A DNA stretch of 64,000 nucleotides from Mantis religiosa (lineage: Eukaryota; Arthropoda; Insecta; Mantodea; Mantidae). The first letter of the stretch is position 1, and each line of letters opens with the position of its first letter. The stretch is taken from positions 3,502,001 through 3,566,000 of the forward strand of contig JAUKNK010000147.1 of assembly GCA_030765055.1 (NCBI GenBank), given 5' to 3'. This document shows, one piece after another, positions 21,500-34,969 of the stretch. A model generated the notes under the pieces. That model saw only the letters and a list, made by a program, of their open reading frames with translations, was not told where the DNA came from and did not search any database. A program made the translations under genes and the position numbers.

Positions 21500-21900
21500 A
21501 CCAGTTCGCACATGAATATTGTATCCCAAAATTCACAATCACTAGGATTTAACCTATCATCAATAGGAGATATTTGTACGGCGAAATCTGGAGCAGAGAA
21601 CGGACAAGAAATTGTAGTGGTAGCTATTTATATCTCACCTAATCAAAATATAAAGCAAATCAGGAAATTTATTCATAAAAATTTACTTATCTATACTGAA
21701 GCCGGATCTGCTCTTTTCAAAGAAAACTTTCACAGATTGCCAATGATTTTGAGTGGAGATTTCAATGTTGATTTCTCAAAATAATCATCCAAGCTGCTAG
21801 TGGATTTTCGGAGATAAGTATTAAATTTAAATATGTCAAATGATCCTAATGCAAGTACGACGAAATATGGAACAACAAATGACGGAGTTTTTTTTTTTAG
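21500..21900 (+). pseudogene. EEP-type endonuclease fragment, probably of a Helentron or PIF1-associated element
   Basis: The frame at 21512-21784 has IVVVAIYISPNQNIKQI, then FHRLPMILSGDFNVDFSK, the SGDFNV motif of the endonuclease/exonuclease/phosphatase fold. After the stop, MSNDPNASTTKYGTTNDGVF continues the same domain. This arrangement is familiar from insect proteins in which the nuclease accompanies a PIF1-like helicase, as in Helentrons. No helicase, Rep domain or Helitron end was seen, so the element type is an inference. A non-LTR endonuclease is less likely. Confidence 0.55.
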
Positions 21901-23346
21901 ATATTTAGAATATAGACTTCATTCAAAAATATTCATTTCATATAGGAGATATTACCATTAACCTATAATTTCATTTTTTGAGTATAATGATGCAGATGAA
22001 GGCAATTCAGGGCAAATTCATTAGAGTTATTTACACGCAATTAGTTAAATATTTATTTATTAATTCTACTATACGCTCTAAGAAATGCCAGGAAACATTA
22101 AAAATCAAAGTCGAAATTTTTTGGCGATTTCAATACTTTCTGTGTCTGAAGGATGAGAAAATAAAAGGATAGTGAACTTATTCTCCAATAGGCAATAAAT
22201 GATTTGAAACATTTTTCGGGTTTCTTAATCTTCTAGTTTTACACTTATATATTGCATAAGCATATCTACTCGTTTGTTAAATTATACTGTTCTTTGTTCT
22301 TTTTATTTTGAAATTGTACTGCATTTTTCTTTTTGGAGAATAAAAAACTATAAAAGTGAAAAGTTGAATTGAAAATTTATTAATAGCAGCATCATTGTGA
22401 CAAAAAATTTGAAATGAATATGACATTTAATAAAATGTGTACGAAGGTGTAATAAAATAGTGAATAAGGAGTATATGTACGGATATGTAATAACATGTGT
22501 AAAATGTATACGTAACCAAACATTTCCGAATACTCAAAAAATATACAAAAAGCAAATAAATATTATATAATGCTGTTATAAGATATGTATGAACTTGTAT
22601 TTTAATAAAAATAATAATGCAAAGAAATACGTGTATCAGTAAGAACCAAATATGAAAAATGATTGTGAAATAGCATGTATTTTAATAAAAATATAACATA
22701 AGTGTAAAACAGTAGATTATGTGATATGATTTTAGTTCCTTTATACATTATTTATAACCCTCTTCACACGGTCGCAAGTCCGTGGTCATTCAGTTGTTTC
22801 AGAGTATTTTCATTTGCGAGCACACTTAGCATAAGGCATGATTTGTATATTAGCCTAAAACTGGTCTGTTTGCGCAACAATGAGAGTCATTAAAAGTTTT
22901 AAATAAATTTTTAAGCATAATATATAATGAATAGTTTTAAAGTTTTCACTTCTGTCGTGTGGTCTTAGGCACCTACAATTTGTTTATCTTAGGTTTCATT
23001 TTTGTGTATTTTATAATATAAAGTCAAATTTCAAACATTACCCGTTTAAATATGTATATTACGCTATAATATTTCCAACGATTTCTTCTCTTATATTCAT
23101 GATTTGTATATAATTATTCAATATTTGCTTGATGAAAAAACGGTCAAGATAAACAAAGTTTCAAAGACTTGATTCCTTACATTGCAATATTTTATTTCAA
23201 GTTTTCGCTGTATTCACCGAAGCTGCCCTTTGTCTTAAATTAACAAAGAACAATTAAATATAAGCGTTATCTGAAGTACATACTTACAATATGTTGCAAA
23301 ACGTGGTAAATAAATACACATAATCGGTCTCAGTATGAGATATTAC
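21901..23346. other. AT-rich non-coding sequence
   Basis: No gene or known repeat recognised. If the exon at 23347-23434 is real, this is its first intron. Confidence 0.4.
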
Positions 23347-23434
23347 CTGTGACGCTATCTCTGGACAGCGATTGCAGTTTGGGTGCTACTTCTCCTGGCG
23401 GATAATCACTATAAGGATCGTCGACGGCAGACAT
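23347..23434 (-). CDS. Probable first coding exon of an unidentified gene
   Basis: On the minus strand ATG (23434-23432) opens MSAVDDPYSDYPPGEVAPKL and nine more residues, then a splice donor CACAG|GTAATA at the 23347/23346 junction, giving 29 codons plus one base. The codons are GC-rich in a very AT-rich stretch and the exon is free of stops. Upstream on the minus strand, 23435-23500 has no ATG after a possible 5' UTR. No family was recognised; the acidic, proline-containing N-terminus would suit a cytosolic protein. The following exon was not found. Confidence 0.45.
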
Positions 23435-23884
23435 TTAACGTGTTACACTGTTACTCCGCTCTAACACTAAGGCTCGTTATTCCATCAGCTCCTAATTGAA
23501 GAAAAATAACGTACACAGAAGTGTTTCATCAATCATTTTATTATAGATACAAGAGCGCCGTCATACATAGGGCTAGCTCATTTTAAATTGTAGTGCTTTT
23601 CTTACAAATTTACAGGTGTAAATTAGCTTTGTTAAGATATAAAGGTATTAGATATTGAATTAAGGAACAGAAAATGTCAAGACCGTTAATTAAATAAAGT
23701 TGCCATATATTCATCTTTTCAACAAGATTTATGTTTGAATGAAATTGAGCATATTTCTAGAATATTACTGTTGTACATTGTGATTTTGTATTAAACATTA
23801 AATACCTTGAACAAAGCATTAGAGATAAATCGAAAAATAATATCTTCCAAAATATAAAGAAAGCTTTTTACAATATATCAACAT
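23435..23884. other. Possible 5' flank of the minus-strand exon, otherwise unassigned
   Basis: No supported feature. Confidence 0.3.
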
Positions 23885-24078
23885 CCCGTATTCGAGATGC
23901 ACCGTTTGTGGCCACTTACTATTGTAAATACTTGAATTCCAGACCTTATCATTTAACTCTTATTATTTAACACATTGAATTTTTTAGGTTGACTCTGGTT
24001 TTCAGGATTTTGGAAATGTTTAGCCTATATACGGCCAGTGTGACAAATGATTAATTTTCATAAATTAAATTTAAAAAG
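23885..24078 (+). mobile_element. SINE-A copy lacking its tRNA-like core
   Basis: Both outer parts of SINE-A are present (CGAGATGCACCGTTTGTGG on the left; CATTGAATTTTTTAGG, ACGGCCAGTGTGA and TTAATTTTCATAAATTAAA on the right), but the tRNA-like core is deleted. Confidence 0.6.
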
Positions 24079-24295
24079 TAAGATCATGCTTATCCAGTAT
24101 TATCAGAGTGCTAAAAGTCCCGTTAGAACATTGTTGCGGTGTTTAATTTCACTTAGGTCCATCAATACAGTAAAAGATGAAAACATTATCATTACTTGGA
24201 GCATAATTATTCAGTCATTATATTGGTATTATGTATATATAAAAAAACGTTATTCTATTAGATAAAAGGTTTCATTCTCAGTAAATTCGACATAT

Positions 24296-24732
24296 TGTCC
24301 CCAGGCATTTTTCCGATGGGCGTGGCCGACGCGCGCAAAGTGACAGTTCAGCGCGGAGATAAAAGCTTGCCGAAATTGAGAAAGAAGGAGACGGATATAT
24401 GTCTTGAAGGTTCGTCTCTTTCTGGTGCTGTTTTGATTGTTACAGAACGTTTCACTAATTTCTAGAAAAATGAGTGGAGGTATAAAAGAAGGCGCGACCG
24501 GTTTATCAGGGTACAGTCGTAATGGGACTTCATAATGGTGTAAGTGCTGCTCTGATTTGAAAGTGAACTGTTTTGTTTGAGGTCGTGTGGCAGACGGCCT
24601 TCACGGTTGTATTTGTGTATGTTGCGTAATTCTGCTGCCCAGGGCTGAACAAAAGTGTCTTTGTAAAGAAAACAGGAGCAATTTGAAATTCTGCAAGCTG
24701 GATTCTGGACTCTACGAACCCACAAAGTCACA
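24296..24732 (+). mobile_element. 5' LTR of a truncated Gypsy provirus
   Basis: It begins TGTCC after ATAT (24292-24295) and ends CTACGAACC...AAGTCACA, like the other LTRs. After it come GATGTCAGGAGTGGAAC, a plausible primer-binding region that also follows the LTR at 48416 (GACGTCAGGAGTGGGATC), and the gag start. Confidence 0.8.
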
Positions 24733-24758
24733 TCTGATGTCAGGAGTGGAACACAACG

Positions 24759-27300
24759 ATGGAGGCTACATTGGCAAAGCTTCTAGAAGAGCTAAAAATA
24801 TGAGAACAGCCAATGACACCCTCGCTGCGAAGACGCATGCGGGAAATAACAAATTGTCCAAGACGATAACCACTGAAGTCAACGCGGCAAACGACAGCGT
24901 GGCCATGGAAATGAAAGCCGAATTACACGAAATGAGGGCTGTAGATGAGTCGCTGTGCGCTAAACTTGAAGAACAGTTGACCTGCGTGAATGAGGGCGTC
25001 AAGGAGCTGGGCTAGCGGATTGGTCAAGTGGACGAGCGCGTCGAAGACCTGGCGAAACGCGTTAATGACCTAAAGGTAAAGGCCAAAAGCAACACGAAGT
25101 CCCTGAGCGCCATAGTGTAGGGCATTTTCGGAAGAAGGATAAAGAATTTAAAGGGCGACGCGACGAGATGCGATATAACATCTGCGTGCGTCAAACCATC
25201 TAAGTTCGCCGGCGCGTCATCTTTCGAAGTTCTCCGGCGCCCATTCCACACAGGGGCCAAGCACAATAAGTGGTCAGCAGAAGAAGAGGCCACAAAACTA
25301 ATAGCCAGCTAAGACGGCTAGCAGAGGTGACGAACGCGGTTCAGAGAGCTTCGGCAGCCAGCGACATCTGAGACGCCCTGGAAAACCGCTTCAGAAACCA
25401 CCGCTTTGCCGCAGCCTACCGCAGCCAACAGAGTCAAGGACGCAGCAGCCAGGGGACATGCTGCAGGGGTTCACCCTGGCAAATGAACAGCTGGGCAGCA
25501 AAACCTATGTCGACCTCCCACCCGAGTTCCTATCCCGGAAAGCCGTATACAACTTCGCTGATGGGGTACGAGATGTCAAGATACGTCAGCGGCTAATGCT
25601 CGGCGAATACAAGACAATCTACGAGACCCTAACGGGCCCCGATCATGACGTCCAGGCCCGGACGGTTTTGGGGACTTGGGAGCCCGTGATCAGTGTAACG
25701 CCAATTGAACACATCCAGAAGCCGGTGCCAACGCAACATCTGGGACCCCGGCTGGAAGACATAATTAAGAGGGCGGCCAACCATATGACCGCAGAACAGC
25801 TCCAGAAGCTTCGACAACTGTTGGGACGGTGCCACCAAGTTTTCTGCTAGGATAACAGTGACTGCGACTGCACGGCCTGAGTGCTTCAACACATAAACAC
25901 CGGAGACGCCCGGTCTATTCGGCAAACAACCAAACGCATTCCGCTGGCAAAGCAAGCGGTGATACGGGACATTGTGGAGGATATGAGTTCCAGGGGAGTG
26001 ACTGAAGAGTCTGACAGCATTTGGTGTTCCCTATATTCTTGAGGAGGAAGAAGAACGGCAAGCTACGTTTCTGCGTGGACTGCAGGAAGCTGAATGCTGT
26101 CACCTGAAAGGATTGTTTCACCTTATCCCGGATTGACGACACCCTGGACACACTTGCTGCTTTGCAGTGGTTCCCGGCCCTGAACCTGAAGTCTGGTTAC
26201 TGGCAGGTGGCTCTAGACCCTAGGGACAAGGAGGAGACTGCATTATCGACAGACAAAAGTTTTGGCAGTCCACAGCTTTGTCCTTTGGTTTCTGCAACGC
26301 ACCAACTACCTTGCAACGCCTTATGGAGTCAGTGATGAGCGGATTAACTTATGACACCTGCCTGATATACGTTGATGACATCATCATCATCATCGACAAG
26401 AATTGGAAGACCATCTTGACAATTTGAGCAAGCTGCTGCAGAGACTGCAGGGGACCAGCCTGAAGTTAAACGCGAAGATGAACCAGCTCTGCCGTTAGGA
26501 AGTCAACTACCTGGGCCACACAGTCGCAAAAAACTGGAGTGGCCACAGCTTGGGAGAAGACACAGGCTGTGAGACTTTGTCCCCGGCCGAAGGATAAGAG
26601 AGAATTGAGCATTTCGCTTGAACGGTGCACCTATTATCGCCACTACATAAAGGATTTCTCCAACATCGCCTAAACCCTCAACCGCCTAACAGAAGAACAC
26701 CAGCCATATGAGAAAATGGAGGACACCGAAGACGCTTTTCAGCCGCTGAGTAAGATACTTTTCAGTGCTCCTGTTTTGGAATTTTCTCATACAGACATCG
26801 CCTTCGTTGTAAAAACTGACGCCAGCGACCATGGCATTGGAGGCGTCCTATCCCAAGTTCAGAACTGCCACTAGTGGGTGATAGCTTACTACAACAAGAC
26901 GCTGTCTAAGGCAGGGGATAGCTACTGCGTAACCCGATGTCAGCTACTGGCGACAGCAAAGACCTTGGAGTCCTTCCGCAAATACTTGTACGCCCAACCA
27001 TTCCAACTGAGGACTGACCATTCCGCCCTAACATCGCTACTTAGTTTTAGGCACCCGGCAGGCCAGACAGCCCTTTGGGTCCAGAGGCTTCAGGAGGATA
27101 ACTTCTTCTCCGAACATCGTAAAGGGAAGAGCCACGCCAACGCAGATGGCAGATCCCTAATATCCTGCCCGGAAGAGTGCGACTAGTGCACAAGATTGGA
27201 AGAGAAGGGGCGTGCCGCAGCTGTCAGAGCATTCACGGCAGTGCCTGCGAATGATGACGATGGATATAGGGGTGCTCAACTACAGCGGTTATCAGCGCCC
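24759..27300 (+). pseudogene. Gypsy gag-pol, internally deleted and broken
   Basis: Gag starts at ATG 24759 with a long helical, coiled-coil-like part rich in Ala, Lys and Glu (to about 25015). It continues through SRKAVYNFADGVRDVKIRQR at about 25530. The normal CCHC knuckle and protease are missing: gag passes into the pre-RT linker near 25650. RT is recognisable at 26000-26560 (CVDCRKLNAVT, WFPALNLKSGYWQVALDPRD, YVDDIIII), and RNase H at 26800-27180 (DASDHGIGGVLSQV, TLSKAGDSYCVTR, LRTDHSALT). Integrase and the 3' LTR are absent because the copy ends at the LINE boundary near 27300. Many stops. Confidence 0.85.
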
Positions 27301-27441
27301 TTTTAAAAAACTACTCATGGCAAAAGCCAGATATAAAAAGTTTCTAAAAGCGATACTAATGTAAATAAGCCTATTAAAACTACATGTACATAGAAAGGGA
27401 AAAAAACGGAAAAAATCAAAACCTACTAAAAATTAAGTTTG

Positions 27442-30400
27442 CTATATCCTAAAGTCTAAACGAGAAAAGAATCTTAAAACCTTCTCTACTACTGTGTTAT
27501 CGTCCGCTGGCATTCCTGCAAAGCTGACTGGCAGCTGCAGAGATGTTCTAAGGGTTCCTAGGTGTAAACACTCTAGCAGCACGTGTCGTACAGATAACGC
27601 TTCTTTGCAAAACGGACACAGTGGAGAAGGCTCCTTTTTAAATAGAAAACTATGAGTAAAATAGCAGTGCCCAATGCGCAACCGAGCCAAAATCACCTCC
27701 TCGCGAATTTCCTCGACAGATCTAAGCTTATTATTGCGGAGAGCGGACCACTTTTCCTGCCAGCAGGTTTGCACAGCTCTCCACAATCCGGCCCTAAAGT
27801 CTTCCGATGTCACACATGGTGCTCGAACCCTGGGCTTCATGGTAGCCGTCTTGGCTGCCAAATCCGCCATTTCATTCCCCCGCAAGCCTACGTGACCAGA
27901 GATCCATGCACTCACCACGTTAACGCTAGAAGGGTGTAAAACGTGGAGGGCATCCTGTATACGCTGCACAATAGGGTGGTAGTTGTACATCTGCAGTAGG
28001 CTTTGAAGTGCACTGAGGGAATCACTTAGGATTAAGCAGTTCTCCAACTTTCGTCGAGTGTCATCGCCTGCGGCGCCGTATGTAGTAAAAGCGGGCTTTA
28101 AACACTACTACGACGTAGGTGTAAAATGACCCGGTATATTGCATAAAGCTCTGCAGTAAAAATGGAAGTGCTAGTGTGGTATCCGAATGTATACGGTTCG
28201 GTTCCACACACGTAAGCACAACCAACACCATTTGAGTTCTTGGAGCCATCAGTATAAATTACAAAATGGTCCTGATATCGCGATAAAAATTCTAAAAAAC
28301 ATATGCGGATACTAAACGTAGACATGGTAGATTTATCATATTGAGTCATGCTCAGATCAACGTGGGACGCTCTGCACAACCAAGGAGGGTATGTCCTCTC
28401 CCCCCTAGGATACCTCTTGGGCATTTCAGTATCAAGATGTCTAACTAGCTCCCGGAAAAGGAAACCAGAAAACCAGTGGCTTAGGTTTAATAGAAGTGTT
28501 CCTATAACGCACGTTCATGAAGGTATTAAGAACGGCGTAAACGTTGGATGTGTGGGCATGCAATTAAGCTCACAGCCATAATTTGCTAATAACATGTTGC
28601 GCCTGCACTGCAGAGGAGGTTCTGCAGTCTCAGCATACAGGCTTATAACTCGGCTCGTTGGAAATACCCCAACTGCAATACGTATGCCACAATTATGGAC
28701 TGTGTCTAATCTCTTTAGCACAGATGGTCGTGCAGAGCCATAAACGATACTACCATAATCTAATTTGGAACGGATGAGTGCGCGATAAAGTCGCAATAAC
28801 ACTGTACGATACGCACCCCACGATTTTCCACTAAGAACCCGCAAGATGTTTAAAGAGCGGTCACATCGTGCTTTCAGTTGTGCTATATGCGACGACCAAC
28901 TAAGTTTCCTATCAAATATAAATCCAAGGAACCTCGTCTCATCTGCAAAAGGTAGTAAATCAGCGCCTAGCCGGAGCCTTGGAGGTAGTCGACTCTGCTG
29001 CCGCTAGAAGTTAACACAGATGTTTTTCTCAGCGGAGAATCGGAAGCCGTTTTTTAAACTCCAACCCTCAAGTTTTTCCAAGGTGGCCTGAAGACGGCAC
29101 TCTAAAGACGGAGTGCACTGAGTAGTACAGTGGACGGCAAAGTCGTCTACAAATAGGCATGACGAGACAACCGAAGGTACACATTTCGAGATAGAATTAA
29201 TCGCAATAGAAAACAACGTAACACTTAGTACCGATCCCTGTGGTACACCGTGCTCTTGAACAAAAATGTTCGAAAAAACCCAGCCAACCCTTACTCGGAA
29301 TACGCGGTCTTTTTAGAATTCCTGAAGGAAGAGTGGTAGGCGTCCACGTACTTTCCAGGTGTGCAGATTACGTAGCAACCCTGCCCGCCAACACGTATGG
29401 TAAGCCTTTTCGAGGTCAAAAAATATTCCTACTGTTTGACAGTTTTTAAGAAATCCGTTCATAATCTGTGTCGACATGGACACAAGATGATCCACTGTTG
29501 AACGGCGTCGTCGGAAACCGCACTGGATGTTATTCAGTAGGTTGTGCGTTTCCAGCCACCATACCAGCCGCCCATTTATCATGCGTTCCATCACCTTGCA
29601 ACCGCAACTGGTGAGAGAAATAGGACGGTAGCTAGAAGGGAGGTGACGGTCCCTGCCAGCACTCAAGATAGGTACAATGGTGGCTTCTCGCCACTTGTCC
29701 GGAAACGTGGCATCAACCCAAACACTGTTATGGACCTCGAGCAGGAATGCCTTACCTTCAGGAGAGAGATGTTTTACTATTTGAACGTGGATTCCGTCCC
29801 CTCCTGGTGCAGTCAGTCGTGATTACGAAAGAGCGTGTTCTAATTCTGCCAAGGTGAAGAGGCGGTTATAATCTTCAAGGTATCTTTAACTAAACACGAA
29901 ACCTTGAGATTTTACCTGTCGTAATTGAGATAAACTCAGGAGCATAATTACTGGAGCTAGACACCTGAGCGAAAGAACAGCCGAAGTTTCTAGCCACGGC
30001 AAACGGATCAACAACAAATTCTGCAGGTGTGTTCAGACCAGCGACTGGCAAGTCGGGTGATTTTCCGGCCACGCGTCTTAAACTATCCCATACAGCAGAT
30101 GAAGGTGTACATCTGTTAAAAGATGATACAAAGTTGTTCCACGAGATCCTTTTGCTATCCTTAATTATTTCCCTAGACTTTGCAACGCTTTCGTGTACTC
30201 AAATTGATTACTTAGGGTAGGATTTCGTTGGAATACCCTCAGAGTACGTATACGAGCACGAATAGCATTCCGGCAGTCATTGGTCCACCATGGGACAAGA
30301 AATTGACCGGGTTGGGTGGCCGAACGTGGAACAGACTGTTCTGCAGCGGAAAGAATCTTCTCTGTGAGATGATCGATTAAATCAGTCACAGAATCGTGCT

Positions 30401-31161
30401 CGTTGTAATCAAAGACAGCCAACTGGGTGCAAAGGTTCCAACTGGTACGATCAAAGCGCCATATTGGCATACGTGAGGGAGACACATCTTGTGCTTATAG
30501 ACTAAGAAGACATGGGAAGTGGTCGCTAGAATGTAGATCAGAGATGACATTCCACTGTAATGAAACTGCTAACTGGGATGAATACACTGCCAAATCGATG
30601 TGCGAATAGGTGTTAAAGGAACGTTGGCTCTCCGGTATTCAGGAGAACTAAGTTATTGCTCTCCAAGAATTTTGCAATGAGGTTGCCTCTCGAATAAGCC
30701 CCAGTTGAGCCCCAAAGTAGGTGATGGGCATTAAGGTCTCCAACTATTAGAAATGGTGTCGAAAGTTGGGAAACCAGATCTTCAAGGTAAATTAACTAGA
30801 GGTCATCTGATGGCGGTACATATACATTGCAAATGCAAAATTCGATTGATGGCAGCCTAATCCTTACAGCTACAGATTGTATATGAGATTGTAGCTGTAA
30901 CGGATCTACAAATATATCATCCCTGGGGAGCATCATAGTGCCCCCGTGAGCTGGAATGCCCTCTTCTGTTTCAATGTCCCACCTCAATGGTGTGTATCGT
31001 CTGATTTTAAACATCTCTTGCGGTCGTAGCTTAGTCTCTTGTAAGCATACCAACAAGGGGTTATGATTACTGAGCCAAAGTTCCAGTTCTGGTCGATATG
31101 CTCTTGAACCCCGTAGGTTCCATTGGAGGATAGCCCTTGGAACTATGGAGATCGGATGCAA
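27442..31161 (-). pseudogene. LINE ORF2 (endonuclease, RT, RNase H), multiply disrupted
   Basis: The N-terminal apurinic-type endonuclease shows AILQWNLRGSRAYRPELE, LVCLQETKL and VYVPPSDD (30796-31161). The RT shows SYRPISLTSCGCKVMER, FDLEKAYHT (29313-29666) and the catalytic CLFVDDFAVHC (29100-29170). RNase H shows YTDGSKNSNGVG near 28250, LSDSLSALQSL near 28010, and SAWISGHVGLRGNEMADLAA at 27840-27900. After it comes a Cys/His tail, CPFCKEALSVRHVLLEC. Several frameshifts and stops, plus a SINE tail inserted at 28052-28112 between RNase H motifs, inactivate it. Confidence 0.85.
28052..28112 (+). mobile_element. SINE-B 3' tail inserted in LINE RNase H
   Basis: GTGTCATCGCCTGCGG, GCCGTATGTAGTAAAAGCGG and CACTAC match the 3' end of the SINE-B at 46811-47046. 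It interrupts the LINE between its first and second RNase H motifs. Only the last ~55 bp are present, as in a strongly 5'-truncated retroposition. Confidence 0.7.
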
Positions 31162-31174
31162 AAGTTGGTCTACA

Positions 31175-32338
31175 TTAAGACGACTTTAATGGTGGCCGAA
31201 TCAGTTTACCCTTTTTCTTCGGTGTAGGGCTAACGCCTGTTTCTTTTTCCTCGGGTTTATCCTGGCGCTTTTTAGTTGCCGTTCCTGCAGTGTGGTCCTC
31301 GTGGTCCATCTCTATGGATGAGGCCCCCTTGCCGATAGAGAACTTCGGTTCGAGGACCCAAAAATGTTTGGACACGGAGAGCGACGACGATGACAATTGT
31401 CGATCCGTGTCCTCACCTGAAGATTCTTCTAAAGAAGGAACTTTCCGACGCCCTAAGGCTCTTTCTTCTGCTGGTAGTTTTGCTGGGCTGTTTGAGGAAG
31501 TCAGATTTCGTGTAGCAGTTCTTGAATTGTTTAGGATGGGGCTTCGTACACAACGGGCTTCTGAGTCTGGAAGGTACATGCTTTAGCCGGCGACAGTGAT
31601 GTCGATCGCCTTCCCGATGGCGGCTTGGATGGCGTTTGTGTTGAGTGGGCTGATTTCTTGGCAAGCTTCGTAGGTGATGGAATTATGATCTTCTCAGCAA
31701 TAGTGGCCTCAGCGATAGCGCTTGTCTGAGTGGCAATCTCTCTCCTCGGTACCGGCTTAGCCACTACTGAGCTGTAAGTAACGGACCACGGGATGGATGG
31801 TATTCGATTACGCACGAGCATCCGGGCTTCCGAGAAGGAAACCTTCTCATTCACCCGGAACTCCAGGATCGCCCTCTTCTCCGCAAAGCGTGGGCACTCC
31901 CGGGAGCTGGATGGGTGGTCACCAGCACAGTTCACGCATTTAACTGGCGCCGAGCACGCACCATCGTGCTGCGTCATCGCACAGTTACAGCATGTAGGCG
32001 TGGTTTTACAAAACGCGCTGGTGTGCCCGAAGCGCTGGCACTTGTAGCATCTGATAGGGTTTGGTATGTATGGGCGTACATCGATGGTTTCATACCCTGC
32101 GCTGATCAATTGAGGGAGATCTACCCGATCAAAGGTCAGGAACAGGGTACGGGTAAGCACCATGTCCCCTCGTTCCCTTCGCTGAACTCTGTACACAGCC
32201 GTCACACCTTGCTCTTGTAGGTTTTCCAGGATTTATTCGTTTGTCATGCCGTCCAGTGCACGGGTGTTGACCACACCACGCGAGGAGTTGAGCCTCTTAT
32301 GCACGGTAACAGTCACCGGGTAGCTGCCTAAAAAATTC
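31175..32338 (-). pseudogene. LINE ORF1 (Gag-like, zinc knuckles), frameshifted
   Basis: RNA-binding protein of the LINE. The minus strand shows CYKCQRFGHTSAFC (C-x2-C-x4-H-x4-C), a second Cys-rich stretch (CCNCAMTQHDGAC), and CVNCAGDHPSSSREC. After that comes a Ser/Pro/Lys-rich tail that ends GKLIRPPLKSS at 31175. A frameshift at about 31535-31580 divides it, and a stop lies near 32231 in the N-terminal part. ORF2 begins 14 bases after its end. Confidence 0.8.
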
Positions 32339-32344
32339 GCTTTC

Positions 32345-33406
32345 AACAGGTGTAATGAGACTAAACTGCAAATTGCTCCCCAAAAGTCATCATATATTTT
32401 ATTTAAAGGAAAATTAAAATGAGATCCGATTATTAAGTATAATAATGAAAAAATTAAACGTTGTAGAGAAATAAAATACCTAGGTGTTATGCTGGATGAA
32501 AAATTTAATTTTATAAATCATGTAGAGTATGTTAGAATGAAGGCTGAAAAGGTTATGAATAAACTAGCCACAATTGTCAATATAAAGGACAAAATATCCT
32601 TAAATAATATTATCACCTATCATTATACTATTTTTGGATCAACTGTTACATATGCCGCAGCAACCTGGGCTCAAAAATTGTATAATTTGAATATTAGAAA
32701 CAAATTAAGAAGTACACAGAGGAAGATTCTGCTTCGCCATACGGGTGCTGTTTGCACGACATCTACAGTAGCACTCCTTGTAACGACAGGTATATGGCCC
32801 ATCGATCTTCTAATTAGATTGAGAGGTGCAATGTTCTGGTTCAAGAAAAATAATTTTGATAAAGTAAATAGTATAGTTGGAAAGGTGTGTAATACCAGAC
32901 AAGATATCAAGAAACATCTGTTGAAGGATTGGCAGAATGAATGGGATAGTATAAATGAAGGTAGAAGAACTCATGAATTCTTTCCATTTATAATCGAACG
33001 CTTGAAATTGAAACATGTAAAACCCACAAAAGGTCTAATTCATTTTTTGACTGGACATGGACCTTATGGTACATATTGGTATAAAGTGAAGAAGTTAAAT
33101 GGTTCCATTTGTAATATATGTAGTAAAGTAGCTAATCCAGAACATGTTTTATTTGAATGCGTAAAGTATGGCCATTTAATTACTGAAGAACGAAATAAAT
33201 TAAGAGGATTTAATTTATGGAATATAATAAGAATGCCAGAATTATATAATACCTTGGCCAAATTAGCAAATACCATCAGCGAATTAGCATGGAAATCAAT
33301 TCTACCCAAATGTATACCTGTTCAAGAAATTCAACCACCAATTGAGTTAAGAAGATCCCAAAGACGTATTAATCCACGTAATGAAGAAAATATTATTATT
33401 TAAGAA
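32345..33406 (+). pseudogene. R1-clade LINE ORF2, C-terminal part
   Basis: A plus-strand frame runs to TAA at 33401-33403; the last 304 codons (32489 on) are open. It starts just after the RT active site with YLGVMLDEKFNF and KAEKVMNKLATI, passes through the R1-type thumb region (HYTIFGSTVTYAAATW), and reaches GLIHFLTGHGPYGTYWYKVK. There follows a C-terminal zinc motif, CNICSKVANPEHVLFEC. This phrase order is typical of R1-clade elements. An in-frame TGA at about 32429 lies upstream of the long frame. The whole N-terminal part is missing. Confidence 0.8.
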
Positions 33407-34712
<1,306 letters not shown>

Positions 34713-34969
34713 CATTAGCAGTATGGTTGTAGTTATCGTTATTGTAATGGCTGTGTGGAGTGCTTAAATGTAGCAATAATCGTTATTACATTCATCTTCC
34801 CCTACCTGCAGTGGGAAGTCCAAGGAGGGGAATGTCTTGCTGATAGCAGGTAAACCTAACCTTTCCTCTCACCTGACTCAACTAAACGATAATCGGATTT
34901 TGTTCCCCTTGCCTCTCCAACCCCCTTGTCCATCGGCAAACTTCTGAATCGTTCTGTACAAGTTACTTC
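34713..34969. other. Unassigned sequence
   Basis: Short G/C-richer stretch; nothing recognised. Confidence 0.35.

Larger units (their letters stand above)
27310..32340 (-). mobile_element. I-type non-LTR retrotransposon, nearly full length, dead
   Basis: About 5 kb on the minus strand with ORF1, endonuclease, RT and RNase H in that order, then a ~120-bp 3' UTR ending next to the Gypsy remnant. The RNase H and multi-knuckle ORF1 put it in the I group of the Jockey superfamily; the precise clade is not certain. The 5' end meets the R1-like fragment head-on near 32340. Confidence 0.85.
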
